This document shows positions 22,506 through 33,095 of a DNA stretch of 64,000 nucleotides, piece after piece. The DNA is from Mixia osmundae IAM 14324 (Eukaryota; Basidiomycota; Mixiomycetes; Mixiales; Mixiaceae): NCBI RefSeq assembly GCF_000708205.1, contig NW_014575560.1, forward strand, positions 498,501 through 562,500, given 5' to 3'. A program made the position numbers and the translations under genes. The notes beneath the pieces are model-generated. The model saw nothing but the letters and a program-made list of their open reading frames with translations, did not search any database and was not told where the DNA came from. Positions within the stretch are counted from its first letter, which is position 1, and the number at the start of each line of letters is the position of its first letter.

Positions 22506-23023
22506 CTAATGCGTGAGCTTCCCCCTGGCATCTGAGAAGGCGCTCACCGGCTCGCAAGTGATGATGCCATCGAGCGAATCATAGGCCGGCAGAATCTCGC
22601 CGTCGCCACCTCTGATGCTCGTCATCACCTGGCCATTGATGCAATGATAGCCGTATTGGCCGCATTGATTCCACTGTGTGCCTATCAGCCGCGAGAGCGC
22701 CAAGAGGCAAATGACCGCCCACAGGCTCGCCTTGCGGCGTCGTGCCGAGGGTAGCGCCGTAAATACCGGGGCGAATGCAGAACGAATCATGGTTATCCGC
22801 GTGACCGGGATCCTGCAAGCGCGATGAAGCGAGACGGACTGCGAGTCAGACGAAAGTACCTTCACAGCAAGCTCTGCCAGAGATCTCGTCATCGTCAGCC
22901 AAAACGCTATCCTGCAACGAAAAGTTTCCACTTGCGAACATATTGGCCTTGAGGGCAGAAGCTGATATGAAGGCATGTTACGGCAGCAAACGCGCAAGCA
23001 AGCACAAGCGACTTGAACAGCAT
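22506..23023 (-). CDS. Small secreted protein, tandem family copy A
   Basis: Exons, complement: 23023-22932, 22884-22860, 22812-22723, 22673-22506, giving 124 residues. A signal peptide is clear (MLFKSLVLACAFAAVTC). The mature part has the order CPQGQYVR, SLAELAVK (encoded partly by a 25-nt exon), HDSFCI, LGTTPQGEP, WNQCGQYGYHCING and GIITCEPV, with about five cysteines. No known domain is recognised. Size, Cys content, signal peptide and tandem copies resemble fungal effector-like or wall-surface proteins. Introns are 47, 47 and 49 nt at positions shared with copy C. Confidence 0.7.
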
Positions 23024-23255
23024 TTTGGTCTCCTTCAGTGAGGTCAAGCAAGCAGAGAATTCTTGTCTTCGCCGCCTTGACAGCTAGCAAAGGAGATCGT
23101 ATCGCATTCCGTAGGCACAGCAACAGACAGTGCAACCGAATGCGTACAACCAATGCTCGGCTCCATAGCAGTCACCGATGCTTTCTCAGCACAGTGCTCT
23201 CTGTGACTCACATTCGACTTGGTTACTTTCAACCAGAAGCATAGCTCGCCAGCTT

Positions 23256-23722
23256 TCAAGTGATGGTACCATTGATCATGTCGTATGCCAGTATCGGCTT
23301 ACCGTTCAAGTCTTTGAAGTGACTAATCACTTTGCCGTCAATAGAATGATTAACGTACTGTCCGCATTGCAGCCACTGTACGCTTGTCAGATCTGGGAAC
23401 AAGCCAGAAGCAGGGCGCTGACAGGCTCGCCACGGATGGTCTGGCCAACCCCTGCATTGCTCGCGCTCGGCTGAATGCAAAAAGAGTCACGGTTTTCCGA
23501 ATGACCAGAATCCCGTGAAGATGTTCAGACGAGCAAGAGAGCGAATTTTGAATCTACAGGCCTTGACGACTAGTATTGTCGTCGTGACGATCACATTGCA
23601 TTTCTCTCTATGAATACAAGCAGAGCGCCCACGAACATGTACGCCGCCCGGGCACGAGCTGATGTGAAGGCACATTACCAAAACGACGGTGTATGCGAAA
23701 CCAATTCAAAATTGAAGAGCAT
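23256..23722 (-). pseudogene. Tandem secreted-protein family copy B, apparently decayed
   Basis: The two 3' exons are well preserved: HSENRDSFCIQPS...GEP, a 47-nt intron, then WLQCGQYVNHSIDG and a stop at 23256. The 5' part aligns with copy A (MLF start, CLHISSCPGG), but the reading frame is out of step just after the start region. No AG acceptor is visible where copies A and C have theirs before the HDSFC exon, and the second WxxCGQY-region cysteine is replaced by Ser. This reads as a family member losing function. An unusual splice pattern cannot be excluded. Confidence 0.6.
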
Positions 23723-23973
23723 TGTCGTTACTGTGCGTGAATCAGCAATCAACTCAGATCCTGCGAGGTTGCTGGTATTGATAGAGGTTGCTGGTATTGA
23801 TAGAGATAGTAGTGTAGCCGGTGTCGTTCCTCGACCGAAAGGCGACGGCCAAAAGTCATGGGAACCGTTGCATCTCATGGAAACCGTAGCGATCCTGGAG
23901 ACAGGCAATGATGCAGGACAACAAGCGACTGCGACGATGTGCATGCAATCACCGGTAGACATTTCAGCATGTG

Positions 23974-24495
23974 TCAGCCTGAACGCAGATGAGCTTGGAG
24001 GTCTATCGGCTGCAGAACATTTACCCGAATACAATGCATAGAGTATCCTGCCGAGTCTTGGAGTGTGTAACGACCGCCGTTGTTGGGCTGTTCCTTACTC
24101 TGCACGGTGCCGTCCAGGCAAACGTACTGATACTGTCCGCATTTGTTCCAACTGTACCGCAAGGAAACTAAGCTGAGCGGATTCGATTTGAAAGTGAGAC
24201 TTGCGGTTCGTTGTTAGGAGTCGTACCGAGAGGATAATCATACAGCGAGAAGATGCAAAAGCTGTCGTGGGTGTCCGATTCATCGGGATGCTGCAGACAC
24301 GTGAGCGAGGCATGGATGGCGTGCATCGACGCACTTCGACGGCGAGCTCTACCAAGTTCCTCGCTTGAGCGAAATGTCAGTCTGGAAAGCAGGATACGCA
24401 CGAACGAATTGTGCCGGTGGCAGACAGATGTTGATGTTCTTGAGGCACGAGGCGAGCGTGACGAGGCACGAGGCGATTAGAATGTTCAAAAGCAT
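23974..24495 (-). CDS. Small secreted protein, tandem family copy C
   Basis: Exons, complement: 24495-24398, 24359-24335, 24290-24205, 24151-23974, giving 128 residues. Signal peptide MLLNILIASCLVTLASC. The mature part parallels copy A: PAQFVR, NLVELAVE, HDSFCI, LGTTPNNEP, WNKCGQYQYVCLDG, and a C-terminal SMHCIRV. The third intron begins GCAAGT, a GC-AG intron. Using it restores the P-W-N-x-C junction seen in copy A, where the same intron begins GT. The second exon is 25 nt in both copies. No function can be assigned. Confidence 0.7.
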
Positions 24496-24668
24496 CTTTG
24501 TCCGTAAGTCTGCTGGGCGGATGAAAACGGCCGATGTCACGAGAGGATATAGAGGCGACAACGGCATGACGACCAGGAGGATGTGGGAAACGAAAGGTTC
24601 ACGCGTCGAACTGGTTTTCGGATGCTTTGCATTCAACGGCTGCCCGTACTCGCTATGTTCCTAGCGCT

Positions 24669-25736
24669 TCATTCCAGATGATGATCTGCATGCGTCTCCT
24701 GCGACTGCATCGTCAGCACGGGGCTGTGCAACGAGACGCAGAACGCACAAGATGTCTTTGGCGTGAGCGGATTAGTGACGACGATCTTCAGATCGATATC
24801 TTCGGTGCCATCCCAGGGATTGGTCGAGAAGAACATCTTGTCTATGAGTGATCAAGTGCCTCAGTGAGTCACCATTGCAAGAGCAGATACGAGCTTACGA
24901 TGGGGTAGCCAGGTCGTATCGCACAACGGTCCGCTTTGCGTGTAGACATTGTTGCAGTCCATTGTCAGTTGTGCAATGTCTCTGTCGAAGGAGTCCCCTG
25001 CAAAGGCTGTCAGATGTGCAGCCTCCTGTGAGTCGCAAGACGGCACACATTCTGTGGTCATGACGTTGAACCTGTCATCAGAGATCAGAGAGGATGAAGT
25101 CAGCACGGGCGCGTCTGGAACCAAGCGATGGGCCAGACGTTGCATAGTACGTGCCGATGCAGCATCGACGGAACTCCGGATCAGAGGCAGGCGTGTCACC
25201 ATGCAGCTGACCTGGCTCGGTCATGAGCGCTCGCAACTCCTTCCGGATCTCGACCTTGGCGAGGTGAGATGAATCTCGACTGATGAGGGGCTGGATTGGG
25301 CACAGACTTGAGCATTACGTTCCCGAAATACTGCTTACATACCCATGTCCCTTCTGGTTTGTCGATCTGCACGGTCTGTCAGCGATGCTGCTCTCAAACA
25401 TTCGAATCAGACTGAACCCATTCGGACTGCAGAGGACCTCGCTTGGGCTCTTTGACGCGGAATGTGAAGGTCTCCTGCGCAGGAGTTCGACATCTGATGA
25501 CCTTTTTGCTGCTCAGGAGGCGTGCGACTTACAGCCGGCATGCCAAAGTAGACGGGATGTCCGTCCTTTTCGTAGTGGAAGTCAAATTGGTGGGTGAACT
25601 TGTAGGTATACCATCCGGGCTCAGTGCCTAAAATGCTGTCGAGGGCGGTGATATTGAGAGGAGCAGCGCCGACGAGGACTTTGCTGTCCAGCAGACCTGC
25701 TACAAGGAGCGCACTGCATGCGACCAATATCGCCAT
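24669..25736 (-). CDS. Hypothetical secreted Cys-containing protein
   Basis: A signal peptide starts at 25736 (MAILVACSALLVAGLLDS). At least five exons are needed. Exon 1 ends near 25545 after YFGMPA. Further coding blocks are ETFTFRVKEPKRGPLQSEW, a short VEIRKELRALMTEP block near 25250, a Cys block near 25070-24900 (TTECVPSCDS ... MDCNNVY ... GPLCDTTW), and a last exon from about 24842 to the stop at 24669-24671 (SCAFCVSLHSPVL). The two middle introns are longer or less regular than usual, so inner boundaries are approximate. No known domain. It belongs to the block of secreted proteins with the tandem family. Confidence 0.5.
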
Positions 25737-26109
25737 GGCTGAGGATTTGTTCGCAAGACCACTTTGTGCGAGGTCTCGAGCAGCAGCGATGAAAATTCAA
25801 GCGAGGAGCCAGGTCAGCAAAGAAGCGAAGGCGTCATCGCTACAATGCGGGGTAAGGGGCAAGCTTCTTTGGCCTCACGTCCTCGGCTTCGAGCTGGACT
25901 ACACGATCAGGTGATACTTTGTTTGGCTCGAGAAAGTGAATCTGCATGTATCTCGGTGACATCGGTGCTTGCCAGCGTGCAGCTTGGCTGTGTGCACTGG
26001 ACTGTTTCGGGTCACCAAGTCGTGTCGTCACTTTGAGCGGATCGGGGGAGTACCAGCTCATCGGCGCTGCTTTGCTGCATGAATGACAAGCGCCCATATG
26101 GAGGTCTCA
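25737..26109. other. Intergenic stretch between secreted-protein genes
   Basis: About 370 bases between two minus-strand secreted-protein genes. An antisense 85-codon frame ends here, but it lacks a signal peptide or recognised motif. It is taken as promoter of the 25.7 kb gene plus 3' UTR of the next. Confidence 0.35.
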
Positions 26110-26890
26110 TCACCTGCCGACCGGGAGGAGGTTGCACTGACAGAGCTCGTCTGTGAGTTTATGGATGTTGCCACATGCCATCTTGATCAGAGCCGTAAAG
26201 TTTTCGGTCATTTTGACTAGAGCGCATGTCAGAACTACAGAGCCTCGCACGCCAGCCCTCGCATTTGGTAGTCGAGAAGCGGAACCTATAAGTGATTCAG
26301 CCAGGCCCAAGTGAGAGTGGGGCCACTCGCGTAGCTTGAATGTGTGCGATGCAGCAGTTGTTGTAGCGGCGATCCGACGATGTGACGGGGCCTTTGGGCA
26401 GGCCACGCCTCCACAGTGTAGGACGAAGAGGCTTTTCCAAGGGTACTAGGGATGTAGCCGCCACTTTCCTTGCCTGGCCTTGGCCGCGGCGCTGATGAGG
26501 AGCGTGCACCTCTGCACAGGCTGATGCATACCAGATCGTCATCGAATCTCATCGTCTATGCTGAAACATACGTCAGTCCTCAAGGCTTTGTGCAATCGAG
26601 CGCACGGTGGTCACCCTAGCCATCGCGCACGGCCACGACCTAGAAATCAAAGCAGCCCTGTTGCTTAGAGCATCGGATTGTGCCCGGGTCGAGCCAATCG
26701 GGCCTCACAGCCTCGTCGAAACAGAGCGCTTGCGGCGATGAGGCCTGCTTAACATCGAAGAACACAGAGATTTGATAGCCGATGGGACCCTAGATGACTC
26801 GTCACGAATGCTGAGCGTGCTGACGTTTGTCGGCACAGCGTGGCCGAGAGAGCTCGCCAGAACAGCAGCGAGAGAAGGCGACAGCATCAT
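26110..26890 (-). CDS. Hypothetical secreted protein, multi-exon
   Basis: A signal-peptide-like start lies at 26890 (MMLSPSLAAVLASSLG, then VPTNVSTLSIRDESS). A short intron near 26790-26745 leads to ASSPQALCFDEAVRPDWLDP and TIRCSKQQGCFDF. Later coding blocks include DDDLVCISLCRG and GGYIPSTLGKASSSYTVEAW, and a C-terminal block KMACGNIHKLTDELCQCN before the stop near 26118. The inner exon joints are not certain. Several Cys and a signal peptide fit the secreted block; no domain is recognised. Confidence 0.45.
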
Positions 26891-27051
26891 GACAGTCTGT
26901 CATTGACCTGCGTTCGAGGAAAGAGGGTGAAGCTGAGGATGAGCAGTCTTATCAGGCCACAGGGGAGTTGCAATCGAACGTTGAAACGCGCGGAAAATGA
27001 CGAGAGCTGTCTGTCCACGTGTTCACGTTGCGCTGCTAACAGTACGCCAAC

Positions 27052-27896
27052 ATGCTGCCCTCTTTGTTAATATCCATCTCTATGTCTGCAATCATCTCTG
27101 CCATTCCTCTGCTCCCGCAAGATCCGGGTTCTGCTGCTCCGGCTGCCATGCGAGCCCTGGTTTCGGAGACGCCTCAGATGCTCGATCAGCTCTACAAGCT
27201 GACCTGCAAGTCAAGCAAACGGACATTTGCTTAGACTGACGAAATGTCGCAGTCAGCTATGTTACTCTCTGTACCATCCGATCAAGCTCTTCAGCCTCGC
27301 TGGTGGGCTATCAACTCTACACGCGTACGCCCGATGAGCCGGCGAGGGCTGACTTGTACGTCTCCTGGGACATTGCGGAGCGTCGCACCACGACCGAGCT
27401 TGTACGGATACGTCAGGCCACTAGACGCCGCTCAGAATGGTACGCAGACATCGAAGAACGACGGCATCGATGCTATGCTGCCATATGGACTCTACGAAAG
27501 CGAGGCCGGCACGAGCCATGTACAGTTTGTCAAATCTTACGAGCTGGACCTTACCGACTCGTAGGTGTCGCTACTCCCTAGCATGGGATAGCTGGCTGAT
27601 ATATAGATGGCAGGCGTTTGTATCTTGTCAACCAATGTTGCCACGTCTACGTTCTTTGGGATGCCGTCTTTTTGACTGCTCAGCACTACTGGCTCGACAG
27701 AGGCAGCAATGCCCATTACATCTGCAGTTCCAATCTCGAAGGCTGCGAGGAAGACAAATTTGAGAAGCTCGGCTTGCCTAGTATGCAGTCAGTGGTCAGC
27801 GTTCAATGTACTGACTAACTATCATGCAGTGAAGCAAGAATGCACTCTCGCAAGTTTCAAAGTAGGCGAGAGACGTCCAAACAGCTCATGAGTCCG
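27052..27896 (+). CDS. Hypothetical secreted protein, multi-exon
   Basis: Signal peptide MLPSLLISISMSAIISAIPL at 27052. The first exon ends near 27211 (YKLTC). Following coding blocks are LVGYQLYTRTPDEPARADLY, VSWDIAERRTTTEL, KNDGIDAMLPYGLYESEAGT and HVQFVKSYELDLTD. A Cys-containing block reads NQCCHVYVLWDAVFLTAQHY and ICSSNLEGCEEDKFEKLGLP near 27640-27785. Introns are short and their exact limits, as well as the last exon, are uncertain. It lies on the opposite strand to the other secreted genes. No known family. Confidence 0.45.
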
Positions 27897-27941
27897 CGTG
27901 CACGAATCACATCGTGTACGTTCGCCATGCATTACGTCTGG

Positions 27942-29798
27942 TCAGAAGCGGGGCAGAACAGGGACGTCTTCCAGGCTATTTGTCTTTTCGAATGTTTCGT
28001 CGGTTTCCTCTGAGCAAGATCCCTGAGATCGTTCGTCGGGCGTCTGATGTAGACCGATGTCGCGTTGAATCAGCTCTTCTGCTGCGAGATCTGACATGAT
28101 CTGCGCATGGTTGTATCGCTGCTCGACCGTATTCGCGATCTTGAGCAAGACGTGTGCGCCCCAGATTTGCACATATACCAGTGAAGAGACGATCATAACG
28201 AGTATCACAGACCATGCGATGCCAAAGGGCGTGGTGTTCTGTCTCTGCTTCACGGCCCAGAGCGTTATGACATAGATTGCCGATCCCATCTTGCAGACCA
28301 TCGATTGTATCGCAGCGAACCGCAGAATCCTTCGAGTCGTGCTTGGACGAAGTTTCATACGATAAGCGAGCAATCCGACAAACACGCTCTGCTCTGTCGT
28401 GGCCTGGAAAAGCCATACGTTAGATGTTGCCATGGTAGTCGGATCGCGCGTGATCTGGAAGCGCAGAGCACCGAACATAATGATGAAGATCGTAAAGATA
28501 TGGTGCGATAACAGTTGAAGTCTGTAAAAGTAGCGATGAGCATATGCCTACTTTTGCTCCAAGCAACAGACTTGCCTTAAGTGAGGTCGGTATATCATCT
28601 CGAAAAGATACAGAGCGCAGATGGCCATGCCGCAGCCGAAAAGTGCTTGACCGTCGAATTGAGAATACTCCGCTCGCACGACTCGAATAGCAGCGAGCTG
28701 TACCGCCAGGACGACGGCGGTTACGACAATGGTGACGACGTAGGTGACGCATGCTTTCTGAATCGCATATGGTAACGTGGCGTAACCTGACCAGTAACGT
28801 CTGAATGCATGGGATGTGATGCTCGCCATGAGCCAGAGCGACGCGAAAGCGATGAGTGAGTTTATAGAGAATGCCCATACCGTACTGGGATAAATTTGCG
28901 TTGTTGAGAGCGCTGATAACGCCTCGAGTGAAGCTTGAGAGAGATGATCAGAGTTGGGACCTTCGGATGCGAAAGGTGCCAAAAAGTTCGTGGATGAATT
29001 GAACGCCGCCATGATGCCTGATCCCTGGCATTCATAAGACGAACCAGGCAAGAGTGAGCTGCAGTAAAGGCCTGGTTCAGCAGTGACTGCAGTCAGGCGG
29101 GTATACCGACACCAGAGCGAGTCCGCCGAAAGGTGATAGGCATTGCCGAGGCCAACCTCTTGCGTGAGTGCAAGCGCGCACGATGAGACATTCACAGAAG
29201 CATCACAAGAGGCCTTCTGCACCCTGCAAATGGTAGCTGCCAGCTGACCGGCCGTCAGATGTGTCGAGTCTGAATAGGTCGCGTAAGGGTTTTGCGCGTT
29301 GGACTTCATTGAGGGCGCAAGCACTGGCATCGCTGCGGTGACGAGATCTGCATAGTTCGGGAATGCGGCGTCATATTCAGTGATAAGTCCTTCGTCGTTG
29401 TAACGAAGCCAAAACGATGCGGTCAAAGCGCCGGGGACGGTATCGACGAGCGAACCCATCGTAAAGACGACTGACGCGACTGGACCCTGGATCGCAATGG
29501 AAGATGGTATCGCGCTGACGATCTTGGGCGTCACCGAGAGCTGACCGGGTGACGAAGCTGCGAGGAGCCCATAGAGGAAGAGCGTATTGTTCGTGTTCGA
29601 AGTCATACTTCGACCGAGCGAGGTGTGCCCGACCACACCATCGACGAAGAAAGGCGAGCTGCCCTTGGCTAGGATCGCACTCGCATAAGGTTCGACGAAG
29701 CTGGCACCAAACTTCTGTAGCTGCCTCTCGATCTCGAATGGCTGAAGAGCTATGGCTGAACTGGCCAACGCCGCGAGCGAGATGATTTTGGCCAGCAT
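27942..29798 (-). CDS. Seven-pass membrane protein with signal peptide and large N-terminal ectodomain
   Basis: Exons, complement: 29798-28576 and 28521-27942, giving 600 residues. A signal peptide (MLAKIISLAALASSAIA) precedes about 310 residues of ectodomain with several Asn-x-Ser/Thr sites and eight or so cysteines (CRVQKASCDASVNVSSC is typical). Seven hydrophobic helices follow, among them STVWAFSINSLIAFASLWL, CVTYVVTIVVTAVVLAVQL, ALFGCGMAICALYLFEMIY and IAWSVILVMIVSSLVYVQIW. The C-terminal tail is acidic and cytosolic by the positive-inside rule. The layout resembles a receptor, but I know no matching family. The single intron begins GCAAGT (GC-AG); splicing joins AG to A CTT and carries on an open membrane segment. 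Confidence 0.75.
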
Positions 29799-30102
29799 GT
29801 CTTAGATCTTTGACGAGACGAGAGCAAGAGTGTCATGATCAATACTCGTAGAAATAACGGAAGCGGTTTGGAAGTGGAAGCTCTGTGCTCGGGGCTCGCA
29901 AAGCGGCTGGCGAGGCTCGAGCAAGCCGCTTCCAAGCTAGGTTCGAGCGCATTCCCCGCAACGCGGCCACGCTTATCACGTTGCCCCGCTGCACGTCTTT
30001 TGTTTCGCGACCGCGTTGACAAAGCTCGAGCTGACCCAGACCCATATTGAGACCCTTTGACTAGGCGAAGCAGGGCCTTGCGGCCTTGCATCGCTTGTCA
30101 TC
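29799..30102. other. Divergent promoter interval, membrane protein / DNA ligase
   Basis: About 300 bases between two divergent start codons. It is pyrimidine/purine mixed, with no distinct TATA box or repeated motif seen. Presumably it contains both promoters and 5' UTRs. Confidence 0.4.
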
Positions 30103-33036
30103 ATGTCGGATGCTCCGCGTCTGACTTTCGCAGACCTCTGTCGACTCCTCGACGAGTTGGCGAAGCTGCCACCGTCTCTCAAAGGGCGCATAGGTCATAT
30201 ACGTAACGCCCGTCTGCTCTTCGAGTCGTACGTAGAGCATGTGACGTCAGTAGCACCTCACGCTAGATCAGATGGGTCTGGGGCACGCATCTTCAGACTG
30301 CTATTCCCAGAGCACGATGTCAGGGTGTATGGTCTACAAGCCACGACACTTGGCAAGTTGCTCTTCAACGCTTTCGGAGGTCGGGATGAGCTAGAGCGAG
30401 CGGGCATGGACGAAGGTCTTCATATCTGGGCAAGCAATAAAGGCAATCACACAGAGCTACGACAAGACTCCTTGCGGCGCACCTTCACGTGCCTCGGTCA
30501 AGAAGCTGAACTTGTTCGCAACAAACTCGGCTCTTGTGATTGGGAGAATCCGATAACACTCCAGCACGTTTGCGAGCTGCTCGACGAGCTCTCATGGAAT
30601 TGGTGTAAGCCTGGCCACACGGAGGCTTCGCGACGCAAGAACCTTGATATCTTTAAAGAGCTCATACAGACAATGACGGCGCGCCAGCTCGCTTGGATCG
30701 TGCAAATCATGTTGAAGGATCTTCGCCCTCTGCTCTGGCCCATACCATCTGCAGATGTGTCGAGAGCATTAGCCGATTACAATCAGAGTTCTAGATCCGA
30801 GCTGCAACCGCACGACGCAATGCGCATCTGGCATTGGGCAATGCCAGACGTCTACCGCGTCCAAGCCGACTTACAACGCGCTGCGACCCTTTGTGAGCGG
30901 CTATCGCCAGATCCTGAGGTCGGAGCGCGCAACGCGAAGCTGTTCGTCCAATTGACATCGCCTGAGCTCGGTCAGCCTGTCGAGATTCCAAAATGTGGGC
31001 GTTTTCTGACGACGTGTGCTTCGATTGTCGACTCGCTGCCGGCAGACTCAACAGCATGGCTCGAGACAAAATACGACGGGTTTCGCATGCAAATCCATTT
31101 CAATAAGTCTGGCTATCTCAAGCTCATTTCGAAGCAGGGACGAGATTGCACGGAATGGCGCAGAGGATGTCACTCCATCCTACGCGCAGCGATCTTAGGA
31201 ACCTACGCAGAGGGCGTCAGCGAAGACGGACTCGCTCTGGATGAGTGTTTGAGAGCTTTGCCGGCCGGAAAGTTCAAAAGTGTACATTCTGGCATCCTCG
31301 AAGCCGAGCTAGTGCCCTTCGACGAGCGGCAGGGACGCATTGCCGAATTTACAAAGATGAATGAGCTCTGCGAATACTCTCGCAACAGTGATCAGTCGCG
31401 CAAGCCCGACTTTTCCGGCTTGCATTTTCACGTAGTCTTCTTTGACTGTCTCATGCTCAATAAGAGCAGCTATCTGAATCGTAAGTGAGTATAGAAGCTT
31501 CGAAGTCAATGAACTCAGCGCGCGAACAGACACATACGCGCAACGTCGCGCAATACTCGAGCAAGTCGTCCGGCCGCTTAGCACTTACTCGTCGCTCGCG
31601 GCGCGTCGATCCATCAATCTGGCACAGCTCGGTCGCGAGCAAAGCATCGCAAAGCTTCGTCAGCACATGGCCTTCTTGATCACCGATCGCCAAGAGGGTA
31701 TGGTCATCAAGGCCGACAAAGCTATCTACAACAGCCGTTCGCCGGGCGAACAATGGATCAAACTCAAGAAAGATTACATCAAAGGCCTTGGCGATACCGC
31801 CGACTTTGCTGTCATAGGCGCGTCATGGAGTTCGGAGAGAGCCGTACAACTTGGTGTGCCCACATCCTGCTTTACAACCTACTGGATCGGCGTACAGACC
31901 AATCGCCCCGCCACCTTAGCTGACGTGAGCTCAGACGCGAGCAGTCTGGCGAAGCTGACCTTGATTCGTAGCCTACTGTGAAGGCTCACTTCGTGGCTTT
32001 GTTCACGGTCTCGTATGGCATGGACCGCTCAACGATTGATGCGACATGCAAGCGCTGTCAAGCTTCGGGATTGGCGCCATATCGGCTCGCGAACATGATC
32101 GCAGAGCGCTGGCCTTTCGCAATCGAATTCGTCAGCACAGGCCGACCAGATTACGTCCTCAAGGAGCCTATGCTGTTTGAGCTCATGGGTGCTGGCTTCG
32201 TTCGCAAAGGACCAACGCTGTTCGAGCTGCGCTTTCCGCGCGTGAAGCGAGTCTACGGACCAGGCTCAGATCGAACTTGGCATGACGCAATGGATATTCA
32301 CGAGCTCCGCGAGACGGCACAGAAAGCGATCGCAGTCGTCGAAGCTGGCGTAGACAATGATGTCAGCTATCTCTGGTCGGGCAAGAAGACCAATTGGACG
32401 CCTTTCGAGCGTGAGGTCAGGCATTGGATGGAGCGACTAGAACGAGCGGAAACCCCTCGCAAGCGACCGCGCCTCTACGAGGAGGCTATGATACCTGCAA
32501 ACAGTGTGCTCGCGTACTCAGCGCATCTTCAACAGGCATCGTTCAATCATCCCTGGCGGCGAGCGCGCACAATCAGCAGCGAGATCAGGCCCCGGCCTTG
32601 GCTTTCGCCAAAGACCAGGCGACGGCCGCGCTTTATGCAGGCTGACGACAAGACAGAGCTCTCGATGGAGGCGAACAGCAAAGTAGTTCCTGCCGCTCTG
32701 ACATATCTTGACACTAAGCGCGGAGTGGCGAGCTGGTTGCATACGCCCTCCGTGCCCTTCGCCTGCACACAAGACTCTACTCTTCATTGGTCGAATGTCC
32801 TCCTGGCTTGTGGCTGGCAATGCCAGGGACATCTCGGCAGTTCCCACAGTCAAGCGCAGATTGGCGCAATCGCTGTCAAACGCGCGCAGTGGCGGAAGCT
32901 GCACCGCGAGATTTTGAGATCATGGAAGAGAGACAGTCATGCTGGGAAGGTCTACATCTACGATCTTGCTATTGAGCAAGCATCATTTTGCTCAGCCAAG
33001 GAGATACTTGGAAGGCATCTTATTGACATCATATAG
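30103..33036 (+). CDS. ATP-dependent DNA ligase, fungal non-Lig1 type
   Basis: Three exons: 30103-31480, 31530-31924, 31972-33036, giving 945 residues. Order: an alpha-helical N-terminal domain with ALLFESYVEHV-like and LSWNWCKPGH text; the adenylation domain with motif I KYDGFR (Lys323 is the nucleotide acceptor); EGMVIKADKAIYNSRSPGEQ and WIKLKKDYI (motifs IV-V); then an OB fold with VRKGPTLFELRFPRVKRVY (motif VI). About 250 further residues (roughly 700-945) contain no visible BRCT repeat, so it is not a standard Lig4. The tail has a short hydrophobic-Trp region (SWLHTP, LLACGWQCQGHLG) that might be a lone degenerate BRCT-like fold. The gene faces an Artemis-type nuclease tail to tail, suggesting an end-joining role. 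Confidence 0.82.
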
Positions 33037-33095
33037 ATTTTGTCGTTGTTCATCACATGCACGCTATCGCACTTCGGTTTACTTGACCGCATGCA

